Shown: positions 1 to 8,230 of the stretch, one piece after another
How the letters are laid out: the number at the start of each line of letters is the position of its first letter
Position numbering within the stretch: position 1 is the stretch's first letter
Assembly: GCA_947053545.1 (NCBI GenBank)
Contig: CAMRSY010000013.1
Location: 1 to 39,780, forward strand
Origin: an uncultured Clostridia bacterium
Lineage (GTDB): Bacteria > Bacillota > Clostridia > Christensenellales > Borkfalkiaceae
Length of the DNA stretch: 39,780 nt
Direction of reading: 5' to 3'
Position numbers and translations under genes: made by a program
Notes under the pieces: model-generated
What the model was told of the DNA's origin: nothing
Database searches by the model: none
The model's input: the letters and a program-made list of their open reading frames with translations, nothing else

Positions 1-53
1 CCGGCGACCTGCTGATTACGAATCAGCTGCTCTACCAGCTGAGCCACAGTAGC
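1..53 (-). tRNA. tRNA-Thr (anticodon CGT), 3' part cut off by the window edge
   Basis: Read on the minus strand, the 5' acceptor arm (GCTACTG, 53-47), a D-arm with GCTCAGCTGGTAGAGC, and an anticodon stem GCTGA/TCAGC with loop TTCGTAA are all visible. The anticodon CGT is at 20-18 and reads the Thr codon ACG. The variable loop AGGTC and the first T-stem bases GCCGG follow, and the sequence then leaves the window, so the T-loop and acceptor 3' end are not seen. The D-loop has the standard AGCTGGTA form. Confidence 0.93.
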
Positions 54-96
54 ATTTTATTAAGTTATCAACGACTAACCGCCGTTGCCTAAACAT

Positions 97-102
97 ATTA
101 TA
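97..102 (-). promoter_or_regulatory. -10 element of the tRNA-Thr promoter
   Basis: A perfect TATAAT lies on the minus strand 44 bp upstream of the tRNA 5' end. The best -35 candidate, TTGATT, would give a 15-bp spacer, shorter than ideal, so the -35 is uncertain. No other promoter-like site is apparent between this and the tRNA. Confidence 0.5.
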
Positions 103-214
103 TCAATTTCCAAATAAAATCAAGCGATTTCTTTATCTTAAAATAAATTTTTAAAAAAATGTAATCTGATAAAATTTGGCGGCTTTGGGTAAATTTTGCT
201 AATCTGCGCAAAAT

Positions 215-910
215 ATGAGTATGAACAGAAAAAACACAGTGTTTTGCGCATTTTTACTGTTGTTTATTATGGTTGCGGCGCAATTTTTGGCCGTATGCGA
301 TAATTTCGGCGTTAAAATAGCGCTTGCAGAAACTCCGCAAAAATGCGTTTATCTTACGTTTGACGACGGCCCCAGCGACAGGGTGACGCCAAAAATTTTG
401 GACGTTTTGAAAGAAGAAAACGTTAAAGCAACTTTCTTTATCGTAGGTAAACTTGCAGAACGGCGCAAATATATCGTCGAGCGGGAATTCAACGAAGGTC
501 ATACGGTTGCCGTACACTCGTATTCGCACGTGTATAAAGACATATACTCTTCCACTGAAAAACTTTTGGAAGATATAGACCTTTGCAACGAACTGATTAA
601 AGAAATTACGGGAAATTATTCGCACGTGTACCGCTTCCCCGGCGGAAGTTTCGGACTTAACAATAAACTGATTAAGGCCGTTACTCTTCACGGTATGCGT
701 TACGTGGACTGGAACGCTTCGATGCGCGACGCCGAACTTATAAATCCCGCGCCCGCAGAGCTGTTGAAAGCGGCTATAGAAACGCCTGCAAACGGCGACC
801 ACATAGTAATGCTTGCACACGATACCACCGATAAAATTGCAACGGCGCAAGCTCTTAAAAGCGTAATAAAATATTATAAGGATAAAGGATATGTTTTCGA
901 AAGTTTTTAA
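215..910 (+). CDS. secreted polysaccharide deacetylase (NodB domain, CE4)
   Basis: This is a 231-aa protein predicted to remove acetyl groups from N-acetylglucosamine polymers such as peptidoglycan outside the membrane. Residues 8-38 form a hydrophobic signal or anchor segment. The CE4 motifs appear in order: TFDDGPS (48-54, catalytic Asp and metal Asp), HSYSH (101-105, two metal His), RFPGGS (140-145), DWN (165-167) and LAHD (200-203, a variant of the usual LxHD). The length fits a minimal NodB domain with a signal sequence. The start is uncertain: a second ATG two codons later is equally plausible and neither has a clear SD. It is a monocistronic plus-strand gene converging on the minus-strand gene at 1016; the 105-bp gap shows only weak 5-bp inverted repeats. 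CE4 membership is clear; the natural substrate is inferred. Confidence 0.88.
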   Translation: MSMNRKNTVFCAFLLLFIMVAAQFLAVCDNFGVKIALAETPQKCVYLTFDDGPSDRVTPKILDVLKEENVKATFFIVGKLAERRKYIVEREFNEGHTVAVHSYSHVYKDIYSSTEKLLEDIDLCNELIKEITGNYSHVYRFPGGSFGLNNKLIKAVTLHGMRYVDWNASMRDAELINPAPAELLKAAIETPANGDHIVMLAHDTTDKIATAQALKSVIKYYKDKGYVFESF

Positions 911-1015
911 AATTCGCTCGGGTAATCTTAAAATGCTACACGCAATGAGTTCCGCCGTTGTAAACGGAAACGCTAAACACCGTACGCCGGATATAAACCG
1001 TTAGGAAAGCGCCGG

Positions 1016-2041
1016 TTAAGGATTGTTGTCGATAACCCACCTGTTAAATTTTTTAGGGCGGACCAGCACCTTTAAAACGGCGCCGCGTGGCGGAGGAATA
1101 TTACCCGTAACATAACCCACCGAACGTTTGCCGTCTATTCTTGCCACGACGCGGAATTTTTTAAAAATTATATTTTTGCGCGAACGTCCGCCCTGTTGAT
1201 AACCGGCTTCCGATTCAAAAGCGCACACCTCTACCACGGCAAGCTTTTTAACGCTGAATCCGCCTCTTTTTTGCACGATTTTCAGGTACAGTCCGTACAC
1301 TAATTTCAACAGTAAAAGCGTAAAGCAAAAAGCGAAAAGTCCTGCGACGATTCCAAACAATACCGACTTTAATACGAAACACATAGCCACAACCGTCCCC
1401 GCAAGAAAAATTGTGCAAAATATGTTTTCCGCCCTACTGAAACTAGCCAACCTGTTACGAAAGCGCGGTTTTATAAGTTTTATTTCCCCCTCCGTTCTTT
1501 CTACCGAACGCTCGGGCAACATGCTCAACGCGTCGGCCTCCGCTTCAATGCGCTGCGTTTCGTCGGAAAGGCTTTCAGGATCGACCATAGCGTTTTCGTA
1601 ATCGCAGGCTTTTTTAAGCCAGTTTTCCTTTTTAAGCACAAAAACGTACATAAACGCGCATCCGACCGTAAAAAAAACGCCGCCGCCCGCCGTTACCGCA
1701 ATTTCCGCCGCGCCATAATCTTCCACCGCGTTTTTTCGATTTATGCGTATAGTTGTAATTGACCCCTCGTAATATGGCAGTTTACCTTTTTTGTTTACCG
1801 TAACATTTAAAAAGCGTTTTTTTACCGTTATCTCTTCGCCGTTGCGTTCAAACGAAAAAACCACGTCCATTTCGCGTCTTTCGGCATTATAAACGGCAGA
1901 AATTACGGTTGCCTGTACTTTTTCGGCAGCGTTATACCTGCCGAGCCTGACGAATCCGAATATCGCCATCCCCAGTCCGACAATTATAAAAAGCGACAAA
2001 AATGCCGCGTAAAATTTCTTGCGCCCCATTAAATCAGCCAT
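1016..2041 (-). CDS. membrane protein of unknown function, DUF3592-like N-terminal part
   Basis: This 341-aa protein has predicted membrane segments at about 12-32, 118-137 and two at 205-253. The region between the first two (about 45-105: variable beta-strand pattern with an RFLNVTVNKKGKLPYYEG stretch) resembles the extracellular DUF3592 domain, which has no established function. The C-terminal 80 residues are basic and soluble. It lies 60 nt beyond pyrE on the same strand, separated by a strong hairpin (2055-2080). An AAAGGG SD sits at the edge of that hairpin, 9 nt before the ATG, and no separate promoter is evident. It may therefore depend on readthrough of the pyr operon terminator. A role in pyrimidine metabolism is not implied. 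Family assignment is tentative. Confidence 0.75.
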   Translation of the reverse strand: MADLMGRKKFYAAFLSLFIIVGLGMAIFGFVRLGRYNAAEKVQATVISAVYNAERREMDVVFSFERNGEEITVKKRFLNVTVNKKGKLPYYEGSITTIRINRKNAVEDYGAAEIAVTAGGGVFFTVGCAFMYVFVLKKENWLKKACDYENAMVDPESLSDETQRIEAEADALSMLPERSVERTEGEIKLIKPRFRNRLASFSRAENIFCTIFLAGTVVAMCFVLKSVLFGIVAGLFAFCFTLLLLKLVYGLYLKIVQKRGGFSVKKLAVVEVCAFESEAGYQQGGRSRKNIIFKKFRVVARIDGKRSVGYVTGNIPPPRGAVLKVLVRPKKFNRWVIDNNP

Positions 2042-2054
2042 AAAAACGCCCTTT

Positions 2055-2080
2055 CACCCCGCCGGTGAACCGGCGGGGTG
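2055..2080 (-). terminator. terminator after pyrE
   Basis: A perfect 11-bp GC-rich stem (CACCCCGCCGG with its complement) closes a 4-nt loop. On the minus strand the T-tract (GTTTTTAT) starts about 8 nt after the stem rather than directly, so termination may be partial and allow expression of the membrane-protein gene beyond it. On the plus strand no gene reads into it. Confidence 0.65.
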
Positions 2081-2100
2081 AATAAACTTAAGTTTTTAAA

Positions 2101-2766
2101 TTACTGTTCCACACCGTAAGCGGCGCGGTATTCCTTCATTTTTGCAAGGTATTCTTTGCCTTCTATAATTCCCAGCTCGATAGCCTCGATTATGTCGGAC
2201 ATATTTACGATTGAATAAACCTTCACACCGAATTCCTTATAAACCTCCTGCACGGCGGAAAGCTGACTTTCAAGCCCCTTTTCCATTCGGTCCACAGAAA
2301 TTATCATCCCCGCGATTTCAACGTTTGCGGCGGCTTTGAGTTTGGGGAGTATTTCCCTTAGCGCCTTGCCCGAAGTCATAACGTCTTCGATTATAATAAC
2401 CTTCTCGCCGTCTTCAAGCTGTTTGCCGACAAAAAGTCCGCCCTCGCCGTGGTCTTTCACCTCTTTACGGTCGAAACAGTAATTCATATCAACGCTGTAA
2501 TCGTTTGAAAGCGACACCGCAGCGGTTGCCGCAAGGGGAATACCTTTATAAGCAGGACCAACTAAAGTGTCCGCTTTCAGTTCGTTTTGCTGTATGCATG
2601 CGGCGTAATATTTGCCCAGCCTTGCAAGCTGACTACCCGTTTTATAGTTGCCTGTATTGATAAAATAAGGCGCTTTTCTGCCGCTTTTAAGGGTAAATTC
2701 ACCGAAAGTAAGCACGCCGTTTTCCACCATAAACTTAATAAACTGCTGTTTGTACGTAAGTTCCAT
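2101..2766 (-). CDS. pyrE: orotate phosphoribosyltransferase
   Basis: PyrE converts orotate and PRPP to OMP, the fifth step of UMP synthesis. The 221-aa sequence has the PRPP-binding signature VIIIEDVMTSGKA at about 123-135 and the catalytic loop with Lys/Asp/His (FDRKEVKDHGEGG, 98-110). The N-terminal FTLKSGRKAPYF segment (24-35) is typical of OPRTases. It is the last pyr gene in the operon, 38 nt after pyrD, with an SD (GGAG) in that gap. Length and motifs are complete. Confidence 0.97.
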   Translation of the reverse strand: MELTYKQQFIKFMVENGVLTFGEFTLKSGRKAPYFINTGNYKTGSQLARLGKYYAACIQQNELKADTLVGPAYKGIPLAATAAVSLSNDYSVDMNYCFDRKEVKDHGEGGLFVGKQLEDGEKVIIIEDVMTSGKALREILPKLKAAANVEIAGMIISVDRMEKGLESQLSAVQEVYKEFGVKVYSIVNMSDIIEAIELGIIEGKEYLAKMKEYRAAYGVEQ

Positions 2767-2804
2767 TTAAACATTTCTCCTTTTTTATTTTTAAGCGTAT
2801 TTTG

Positions 2805-3722
2805 TTATCTAGCGTTGAGCGTAAGCGTATCAACTATCTCGTTTACGTTTACGATATTGTGTTTATCAAGCCAACCGTTCATTTCGTCTATTATGCGGGG
2901 CAATGCGTTTGCATCGTAAAAATTCGCCGTGCCAACCTGCACCGCCTTTGCGCCAGCGCACATAAATTCAAGCGCGTCTTTACCCGTCATAATTCCGCCC
3001 ATTCCTATTACGGGAATTTTAACGGCGTGAGCCGCGTCGTAAACCATTTTCAGAGCAATGGGCTTGATGCCCGCGCCCGATACGCCGCCCGTGTTGTTTG
3101 CAATTATCGGTTTGCGCCTATCCAAATCGATTACCATCCCCATAAACGTGTTTACAAGCGAAATACAGTCCGCGCCGCCGTTTTCCGCCGCCTTTGCATT
3201 GTCCGATATGCTTTCTACGTTGGGCGATAGTTTTACGATTAGCGGAGTTTTATGTAAATTGCTTTTTGCGAGTTCGGTAACCTCCTCGATATTCTTCGGC
3301 TTTATGCCCAGCGCCATTCCGCCCGCGTGTACGTTGGGGCAGGAAATATTCAGCTCGACCATATCGACAAGCCCGTCTAATTTGTTGCAGATTTTACCGT
3401 AGTCTTCCAAAGTGTTGCCCGCCACGTTGGCTATTACAACAACACCTTTGGATTTTAAAAAACTTAAATCGTTATCTATAAAATGTTCCACGCCCGGATT
3501 TTGCAAACCGACCGCGTTTAATATTACGCCGTGCCCCTCCGCAATACGCGGCACGGGGTTGCCGAGCCGCGGCTCGTTTGTCAGACCCTTGGTTGAAATT
3601 CCGCCGATTTGGCTTATATCGTAAATTTCGTTGTACTCTCTGCCGAAACCGTATGTTCCGCTTGCCGCAATTACGGGGTTTTTAAACTTCACCCCGCATA
3701 TTTCAACGCTTAAATCAGCCAT
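2805..3722 (-). CDS. pyrD: dihydroorotate dehydrogenase class 1B, catalytic subunit
   Basis: This FMN enzyme oxidises dihydroorotate to orotate; the 1B type passes electrons to NAD through PyrK. The 305-aa protein is a TIM barrel beginning with the typical VxFKNPVIAASGT (residues 11-22). The active-site Cys is C128 in ELNISCPNVH; class 1 enzymes use Cys where class 2 uses Ser. The FMN-phosphate site is in the C-terminal GMGGIMTGKDALEFMCAGA. A pyrK gene two positions upstream in the same operon confirms class 1B. One unrelated membrane-protein gene separates the two subunits, which is unusual since pyrK and pyrD are normally adjacent. Confidence 0.97.
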   Translation of the reverse strand: MADLSVEICGVKFKNPVIAASGTYGFGREYNEIYDISQIGGISTKGLTNEPRLGNPVPRIAEGHGVILNAVGLQNPGVEHFIDNDLSFLKSKGVVVIANVAGNTLEDYGKICNKLDGLVDMVELNISCPNVHAGGMALGIKPKNIEEVTELAKSNLHKTPLIVKLSPNVESISDNAKAAENGGADCISLVNTFMGMVIDLDRRKPIIANNTGGVSGAGIKPIALKMVYDAAHAVKIPVIGMGGIMTGKDALEFMCAGAKAVQVGTANFYDANALPRIIDEMNGWLDKHNIVNVNEIVDTLTLNAR

Positions 3723-3738
3723 TTTACACCTTGATTAA

Positions 3739-4212
3739 TTACTCTTCCTCTGGATATCCCGTTAAAACGCACAATTTTTTATACGACTTTTCGTAATTGA
3801 CAACGCCGTTTACTACAATTTCGCGCCCGCACGCTGTAACGGAAATTCTGCCGCTTTTACCAGTCTGTTTTACTTTTGTTATTCGGGTGATTTCGCCGGG
3901 TTTGCATACGTTACCGTCGGGAAATTCCAGCGCGCCGTTTTGCAAAATTATAAGCGAATAAGGGCGGTAAAGCCGCTGTATGAACAGCCCGCCGAACAAT
4001 ACCGACATAACTGCGCCTGCAATAATAAACGTTAAAGTTAACGCTTTATTGACGGCCGAAGAATTAGCAAACCCGAATTTTATGAGAAGGAACACGCCTG
4101 CGGCAACTAAAAGTACGCCCGCTACGGAAAGCGCAAGGAAGATATACGCCGCCCCGCGCGATTTTTCCGCGATTACCTCCGTTTCGTTTTCGCTTCCGCG
4201 CCCTTCCGTCAC
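3739..4212 (-). CDS. small membrane protein of unknown function inside the pyr operon
   Basis: I place the start at the GTG at 4212-4210, which overlaps the pyrK stop as GTGA and has AGGT about 8 nt upstream. An ATG further upstream (4254) would overlap pyrK by 46 nt and is less likely. The resulting 157-aa protein has two predicted transmembrane helices (about 22-42 and 57-77), then a soluble beta-rich domain of about 75 residues with the LIILQNGALEFPDG pattern, reminiscent of small PH-like or YcxB-like membrane proteins. It has no recognisable catalytic motif. Its place between the two subunits of dihydroorotate dehydrogenase is the only clue to function. I do not recognise the family. Confidence 0.75.
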   Translation of the reverse strand: MTEGRGSENETEVIAEKSRGAAYIFLALSVAGVLLVAAGVFLLIKFGFANSSAVNKALTLTFIIAGAVMSVLFGGLFIQRLYRPYSLIILQNGALEFPDGNVCKPGEITRITKVKQTGKSGRISVTACGREIVVNGVVNYEKSYKKLCVLTGYPEEE

Positions 4213-4970
4213 AGTTCTACCTCGCGGATATCGAAAACGGGCCCGTCCTTGCAAACGCGGGCGTTGCCTCCGTCCGACTTTTTACAAACGCATACCAAAC
4301 ACGCGCCGATACCGCAGCCCATACGCTCTTCCAGCGAAACGAGACAGGGCGTCGTCACGTTGTTTTCCTTTAATTTTAACTTCAGCGCGCGAAGCATTAC
4401 GGGAGGTCCGCAAGCTATTATAAGATCGGCTGAAACGCTTTCTATTTCCGAAAAATATGCGTTTACCGCGTTATCCTTTTTGCCGAGCGAACCGTCGTCG
4501 GTTACTACGGTAAGTTTTTCGCTTACCTTAAATTCGTCCGTCAGGCACGCGCAATTTTTGTTGCGGAAACCCAAATACGTATAAAATTTTTTATTTTTAT
4601 TGCCGCACACGACAGGTAAAAGCGGAAATATACCCACTCCGCCGCCTAACACTACTATATTTTTTGCGCTTTCGGGTATTTCGAAACCGTTGCCCAACGG
4701 CAACAAAACGGAAAGTTTATCGCCGGCTTTAGCTTTGGAAAGCGCAACCGTACCTTCGCCTTTAACCTGAAAACACACGGTAATTTCGTTGCCGTCAGCC
4801 TTTACTATCCCCAAAGGACGTTTTAAAAGGCGCGAATTATCGCCGGTAGAAATATTTAAAAACTGCCCGCCCTTTATCTCGCCCGCGCTTTCGGGCAAAA
4901 CGACCGTTAACGAATATGTGTTTTCAGCTATATTTTCAACGCGTTTTACTATTGAAACAAGCTCTTTCAT
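4209..4970 (-). CDS. pyrK: dihydroorotate dehydrogenase electron-transfer subunit
   Basis: PyrK carries FAD and a [2Fe-2S] cluster and moves electrons from PyrD FMN to NAD+. The 253-aa protein has a ferredoxin-reductase-like FAD barrel (RPLGIVKADG at about 51-60), the NAD-binding glycine motif LGGGVGIFPLLP (108-119), and CGPPVM (187-192). The cluster ligands are complete in the CX4CX2CX12C pattern: C219, C224, C227 and C240. Its ATG overlaps the pyrF stop by ATGA, implying translational coupling. It is of full family length. Confidence 0.96.
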   Translation of the reverse strand: MKELVSIVKRVENIAENTYSLTVVLPESAGEIKGGQFLNISTGDNSRLLKRPLGIVKADGNEITVCFQVKGEGTVALSKAKAGDKLSVLLPLGNGFEIPESAKNIVVLGGGVGIFPLLPVVCGNKNKKFYTYLGFRNKNCACLTDEFKVSEKLTVVTDDGSLGKKDNAVNAYFSEIESVSADLIIACGPPVMLRALKLKLKENNVTTPCLVSLEERMGCGIGACLVCVCKKSDGGNARVCKDGPVFDIREVEL

Positions 4971-5881
4971 CTGCCTATTTTACCTATAGTTCCTACTAAA
5001 TCTTTTTGCATATCGATACAAGCCGCGCGCGCCGCTTCCGCATATCCCATACCCGCATACGCAGGCTTTTTATATGCGCAGATTATTCCGCGCGAATTGT
5101 TTACGATGCCACCCAGACCGCGCCCGTCGAAACAGCATTTAAGCATTTCGGCGTTGGCGCCCTGAGCGCCGTAACCGGGGATTAAAAAGAAAGTGTGTTG
5201 TAACTGCTTGCGCAGTTTCGCCGCCTCCTCGGGATGAGTTGCGCCCACCACCGCGCCCACGTCGGAATATCCGTACTTGCCTATGCAGTCTTTACCCCAG
5301 TTTTCAACCAAAGCGCCCATACGCTCGTAGAGCGTTTCACCGCTTTCAAGCTTCAAATTCTGCAATTCGCCGCTTGAAGGGTTAGACGTTTTTACAAGCA
5401 CGAAAATTCCCTTATCGTTCTTTTTTACGTCCTCTATAAAAGGTGCAATGCCGTCGGTGCCCAGATAACCGTTTACCGTAAGCATATCGGCGGGAAAAGC
5501 CGTAAGTTTTTTACCGTTGATATCGGTTGATCCGAGATAAGCGGTAGAATAGCACTTTGCCGTAGATCCTATGTCGTTGCGCTTGCAGTCGGCTATAACG
5601 TACAAACCTCTGCCTCTGGCATAGTTTACCGTACAGTCGAACGCGCGCATTCCGTCGAAACCGTATTGCTCGTAATACGCTACCTGCACCTTAACGGCGG
5701 GCACTATGTCGCAAACCTTGTCTATTATGTTCATATTAAACTCGATAAGTTGCTCGACAACGCCTTCGAACGTAGCCATACCGTCGCGCATTTCGTCGGG
5801 AAGATAGGTAAAATCCGTATCCAGTCCCACACAGGTAGGGTTTTGCTTTTCGATAATTTTTTCGATTAAACTGTCAACCAT
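4967..5881 (-). CDS. pyrF: orotidine 5'-phosphate decarboxylase, long (type 2) subfamily
   Basis: PyrF decarboxylates OMP to UMP. At 304 aa it belongs to the longer subfamily rather than the roughly 230-aa form. The catalytic cluster ADCKRNDIGSTA at 97-108 supplies D98, K100 and D103, and the phosphate-binding region near the C-terminus is GYGAQG followed by NNSRGI. It overlaps pyrK by 4 nt. A GGATG SD lies 7 nt before its ATG, in the 55-nt gap after pyrC. Sequence and operon context agree. Confidence 0.96.
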   Translation of the reverse strand: MVDSLIEKIIEKQNPTCVGLDTDFTYLPDEMRDGMATFEGVVEQLIEFNMNIIDKVCDIVPAVKVQVAYYEQYGFDGMRAFDCTVNYARGRGLYVIADCKRNDIGSTAKCYSTAYLGSTDINGKKLTAFPADMLTVNGYLGTDGIAPFIEDVKKNDKGIFVLVKTSNPSSGELQNLKLESGETLYERMGALVENWGKDCIGKYGYSDVGAVVGATHPEEAAKLRKQLQHTFFLIPGYGAQGANAEMLKCCFDGRGLGGIVNNSRGIICAYKKPAYAGMGYAEAARAACIDMQKDLVGTIGKIGR

Positions 5882-5936
5882 AATTCCGCATCCTTTAAAT
5901 TGTTATTCAGATTATTTTTTTACGCCTTTTATTTCT

Positions 5937-7214
5937 TTACGCCTTTGCCTCGTATTTCAGTTCGCCGTCAACCAGCGTAGCGCATACTTTTCCGTAAACC
6001 TCGAATCCGTTAAACGGTGTATTTTTGCCTTTCGAAATAAATTTTTCGCCGTCGATTACATATTTTGCATTTAAATCGACCACAGCAAGGTCGGCAACTC
6101 CCCCTTCGCAAATTTCGCCGCCGTCCAGACCGAGCGTATGTGCAGGATTGTACGACATCAGCTTCATAAGCCCGCAAATATCTACCGTGCCGCTTTTAAC
6201 CAGATATGTGTACGACAGTGCAAAACTGGTTTCTATACCGCTCATACCGAACGCCGCAAGGTTATATTCAACCTCTTTGTCTTTGCGGGAATGGGGCGCG
6301 TGGTCGGTTACTATGCAGTCCAGCGTGCCATCTTTAAGCCCCTCGATAATTGCTAGCCTGTCTTTTTCTTCCCTTACGGGCGGATTGACCTTGGTAAAAG
6401 TATCGAAATCGGTTATGATATCGTCGTTTAAAATGAAATAATGCGGACAGGTTTCGGCCGTTACTTTAACGCCGCGCCTTTTTGCCGAGCGGATAATGTC
6501 CACTCCGCTGTAAGTAGATACGTGGCAGATATGCACGGGCACGTTTAAACTTTCCGCAAGCGAGACGTCGCGGGCAATCATTATATCTTCCGCGGCGCGG
6601 GGGCTGCCTTTCAATCCTGTCAAAGTTGAATTTTTACCCTCGTTTACCACTCCGCCGTCCACAAGGTTTATATCCTCGCAATGGCACAGACACTTTAAAT
6701 TAAAGCCGCTTGCATACTCCATTCCGAGACGCATTATAAGCGAATTCATAACCGACCTACCGTCGTCGGAAACCGCAACGGCGCCCGCCTGCGCCATTTT
6801 GCCTATATCGGCAAGCGCTTCGCCCTTTTCACCTTTGGTTATAGCGCCTATGGGATGGATTTTGCAGAGATTAACCTCTTTTTCGCGTATTTTTATATAT
6901 TTCACCGTAACCGCGTTATCGCAAACGGGATTGGTGTTAGGCATACAACACAGCTGCGTTACGCCGCCCGCAACAGCCGCCTTCGAACCGCTTTCTATAT
7001 CCTCTTTTCCCTCGTAGCCCGGCTCGCGCAAGTGCACGTGTATGTCTATTATGCCGGGTATTACCGTTTTTCCCTCAGCTTCGATTATTTTATAATCGAC
7101 TTGAGGTTTAATATCTTTTGCCAGCTTTTCTATTTTTCCGTTATCTATCAAAACGTCTAGCTTTTCAGTTTTTTCTTTTAAAACTACCTCGCCGCCGCGT
7201 ATGAGTGTTTTCAT
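5937..7214 (-). CDS. pyrC: dihydroorotase (class I)
   Basis: This enzyme cyclises carbamoyl aspartate to dihydroorotate using zinc. The 425-aa amidohydrolase has DIHVHLREPG at 57-66 (zinc His at 59 and 61, substrate Arg 63), the DDGRSVMN segment, HICHVST, and the catalytic Asp in TDHAPH. The length is typical of Gram-positive class I DHOases. Start and stop overlap pyrB as ATGA, so the two are probably translationally coupled. Confidence 0.97.
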   Translation of the reverse strand: MKTLIRGGEVVLKEKTEKLDVLIDNGKIEKLAKDIKPQVDYKIIEAEGKTVIPGIIDIHVHLREPGYEGKEDIESGSKAAVAGGVTQLCCMPNTNPVCDNAVTVKYIKIREKEVNLCKIHPIGAITKGEKGEALADIGKMAQAGAVAVSDDGRSVMNSLIMRLGMEYASGFNLKCLCHCEDINLVDGGVVNEGKNSTLTGLKGSPRAAEDIMIARDVSLAESLNVPVHICHVSTYSGVDIIRSAKRRGVKVTAETCPHYFILNDDIITDFDTFTKVNPPVREEKDRLAIIEGLKDGTLDCIVTDHAPHSRKDKEVEYNLAAFGMSGIETSFALSYTYLVKSGTVDICGLMKLMSYNPAHTLGLDGGEICEGGVADLAVVDLNAKYVIDGEKFISKGKNTPFNGFEVYGKVCATLVDGELKYEAKA

Positions 7215-8140
7215 AAGTTTGCCTCCCTGTATTCGGAAAGTAATTTCAGCGCCGCCATACGTACCGCCAGCCCGCTTGTAACCTGATCCTCTATCCTGCT
7301 TGTACCGCCGTCGATAAGCGCAGGCGTAAGCTCGACGCCGCGGTTTACGGGACCGGGATGCACAACTATGGCATTTTTGTCGGCATATTTCATAACCGCG
7401 TCGTTAACGCCGTAAAAACGGGCGTATTCAGACAGTGAAGGAAACAGCCCGCCCGACTGTCTTTCAAGCTGTATTCTCAACCCCATTACCGCCTGCGCGC
7501 CTTCCACGCATTGCTCGCGGGAGGACGCCACGTGAGCGCCCAGATCTTCAAAGCCCGCGGGAATTAGGGTTTTAGGCGCGTAAACCCACACTTCCGCACC
7601 CATTTTTGACAACCCGAACAGATTTGACTTTGCCACCCTGCTGTGTTTTATATCGCCTAAAATAGCCACTTTAAGTCCTTTTAAAGCGCCGAATTCTTCT
7701 TTGATGGAAAGCATGTCCAAAAGCGCCTGCGTAGGGTGCTCGTTCATACCGTCGCCGCCGTTTAAAACCGAACAGCCCACGGTTTTGGCAAGCAAATGGG
7801 GCGCGCCGCCCATAGGATGGCGAATTGCAATAAAATCGGTTTTAAGCGCCTGCAGAGTTTTGCCCGTATCAATCAGCGTTTCGCCTTTCTGCACCGAACT
7901 GGACGACGCCGCAATATTTATCTCGGTTGCGCCCAGATATTTGCCCGCAAGCTCGAAGGAACAGCGCGTACGCGTGCTGTTTTCGTAAAACAGAGTTACC
8001 AAAGTTTTACCTTTCAACATATTGAAATTTTTTTCACCTTTGGCAAGCGCACGCTTGAATTTCCCTGCGGTATCGAGAATGAGCGAAATTTCTTCCGCCG
8101 ACGTATTTCTCAATCCCAGTAAATCTTTTGATTTGAGCAT
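7211..8140 (-). CDS. pyrB: aspartate carbamoyltransferase, catalytic subunit
   Basis: PyrB joins carbamoyl phosphate and aspartate, the committed step of the pathway. The 309-aa protein shows the carbamoyl-phosphate site STRTR (55-59) in FYENSTRTRCSFE, HPTQALLD, and the aspartate-binding GLRIQLER and HPGPVNRG segments. No pyrI regulatory subunit is encoded beside it, so the enzyme is likely the unregulated trimer found in Bacillus. It is the first structural gene of the operon, preceded by a leader with an intrinsic terminator. The pyrR and carAB genes are not in this window. Confidence 0.97.
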   Translation of the reverse strand: MLKSKDLLGLRNTSAEEISLILDTAGKFKRALAKGEKNFNMLKGKTLVTLFYENSTRTRCSFELAGKYLGATEINIAASSSSVQKGETLIDTGKTLQALKTDFIAIRHPMGGAPHLLAKTVGCSVLNGGDGMNEHPTQALLDMLSIKEEFGALKGLKVAILGDIKHSRVAKSNLFGLSKMGAEVWVYAPKTLIPAGFEDLGAHVASSREQCVEGAQAVMGLRIQLERQSGGLFPSLSEYARFYGVNDAVMKYADKNAIVVHPGPVNRGVELTPALIDGGTSRIEDQVTSGLAVRMAALKLLSEYREANL

Positions 8141-8170
8141 ATGTAAATTCCCTTAAATAAGTTTTGGCAT

Positions 8171-8215
8171 AAAAAAAGCGGAAACCGTGCCGTAAAAAAT
8201 ACGACAACTTTCCGC
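8171..8215 (-). terminator. pyr leader intrinsic terminator (candidate attenuator)
   Basis: On the minus strand, GCGGAAA (8215-8209) pairs with TTTCCGC (8184-8178), and inside it GTCGTA pairs with TACGGC around a short U-rich loop. A run of seven T (8177-8171) follows directly. This is a textbook Rho-independent terminator placed about 30 nt before the pyrB ATG and about 100 nt after the promoter, so it can only act on pyr operon transcripts. That arrangement is what attenuation requires. Confidence 0.88.
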
Positions 8216-8230
8216 AATCAAACGAATTAT

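Noticed and set aside
911-1015. 23-codon plus-strand frame between the deacetylase and the DUF3592-like gene
   Set aside because: It has no SD and no protein-like features; the short inverted repeats there are too weak to call a terminator.
4213-4254. ATG start for the pyr-operon membrane protein 42 nt upstream
   Set aside because: It would overlap pyrK by 46 nt; the GTG with GTGA overlap and AGGT SD is more likely.
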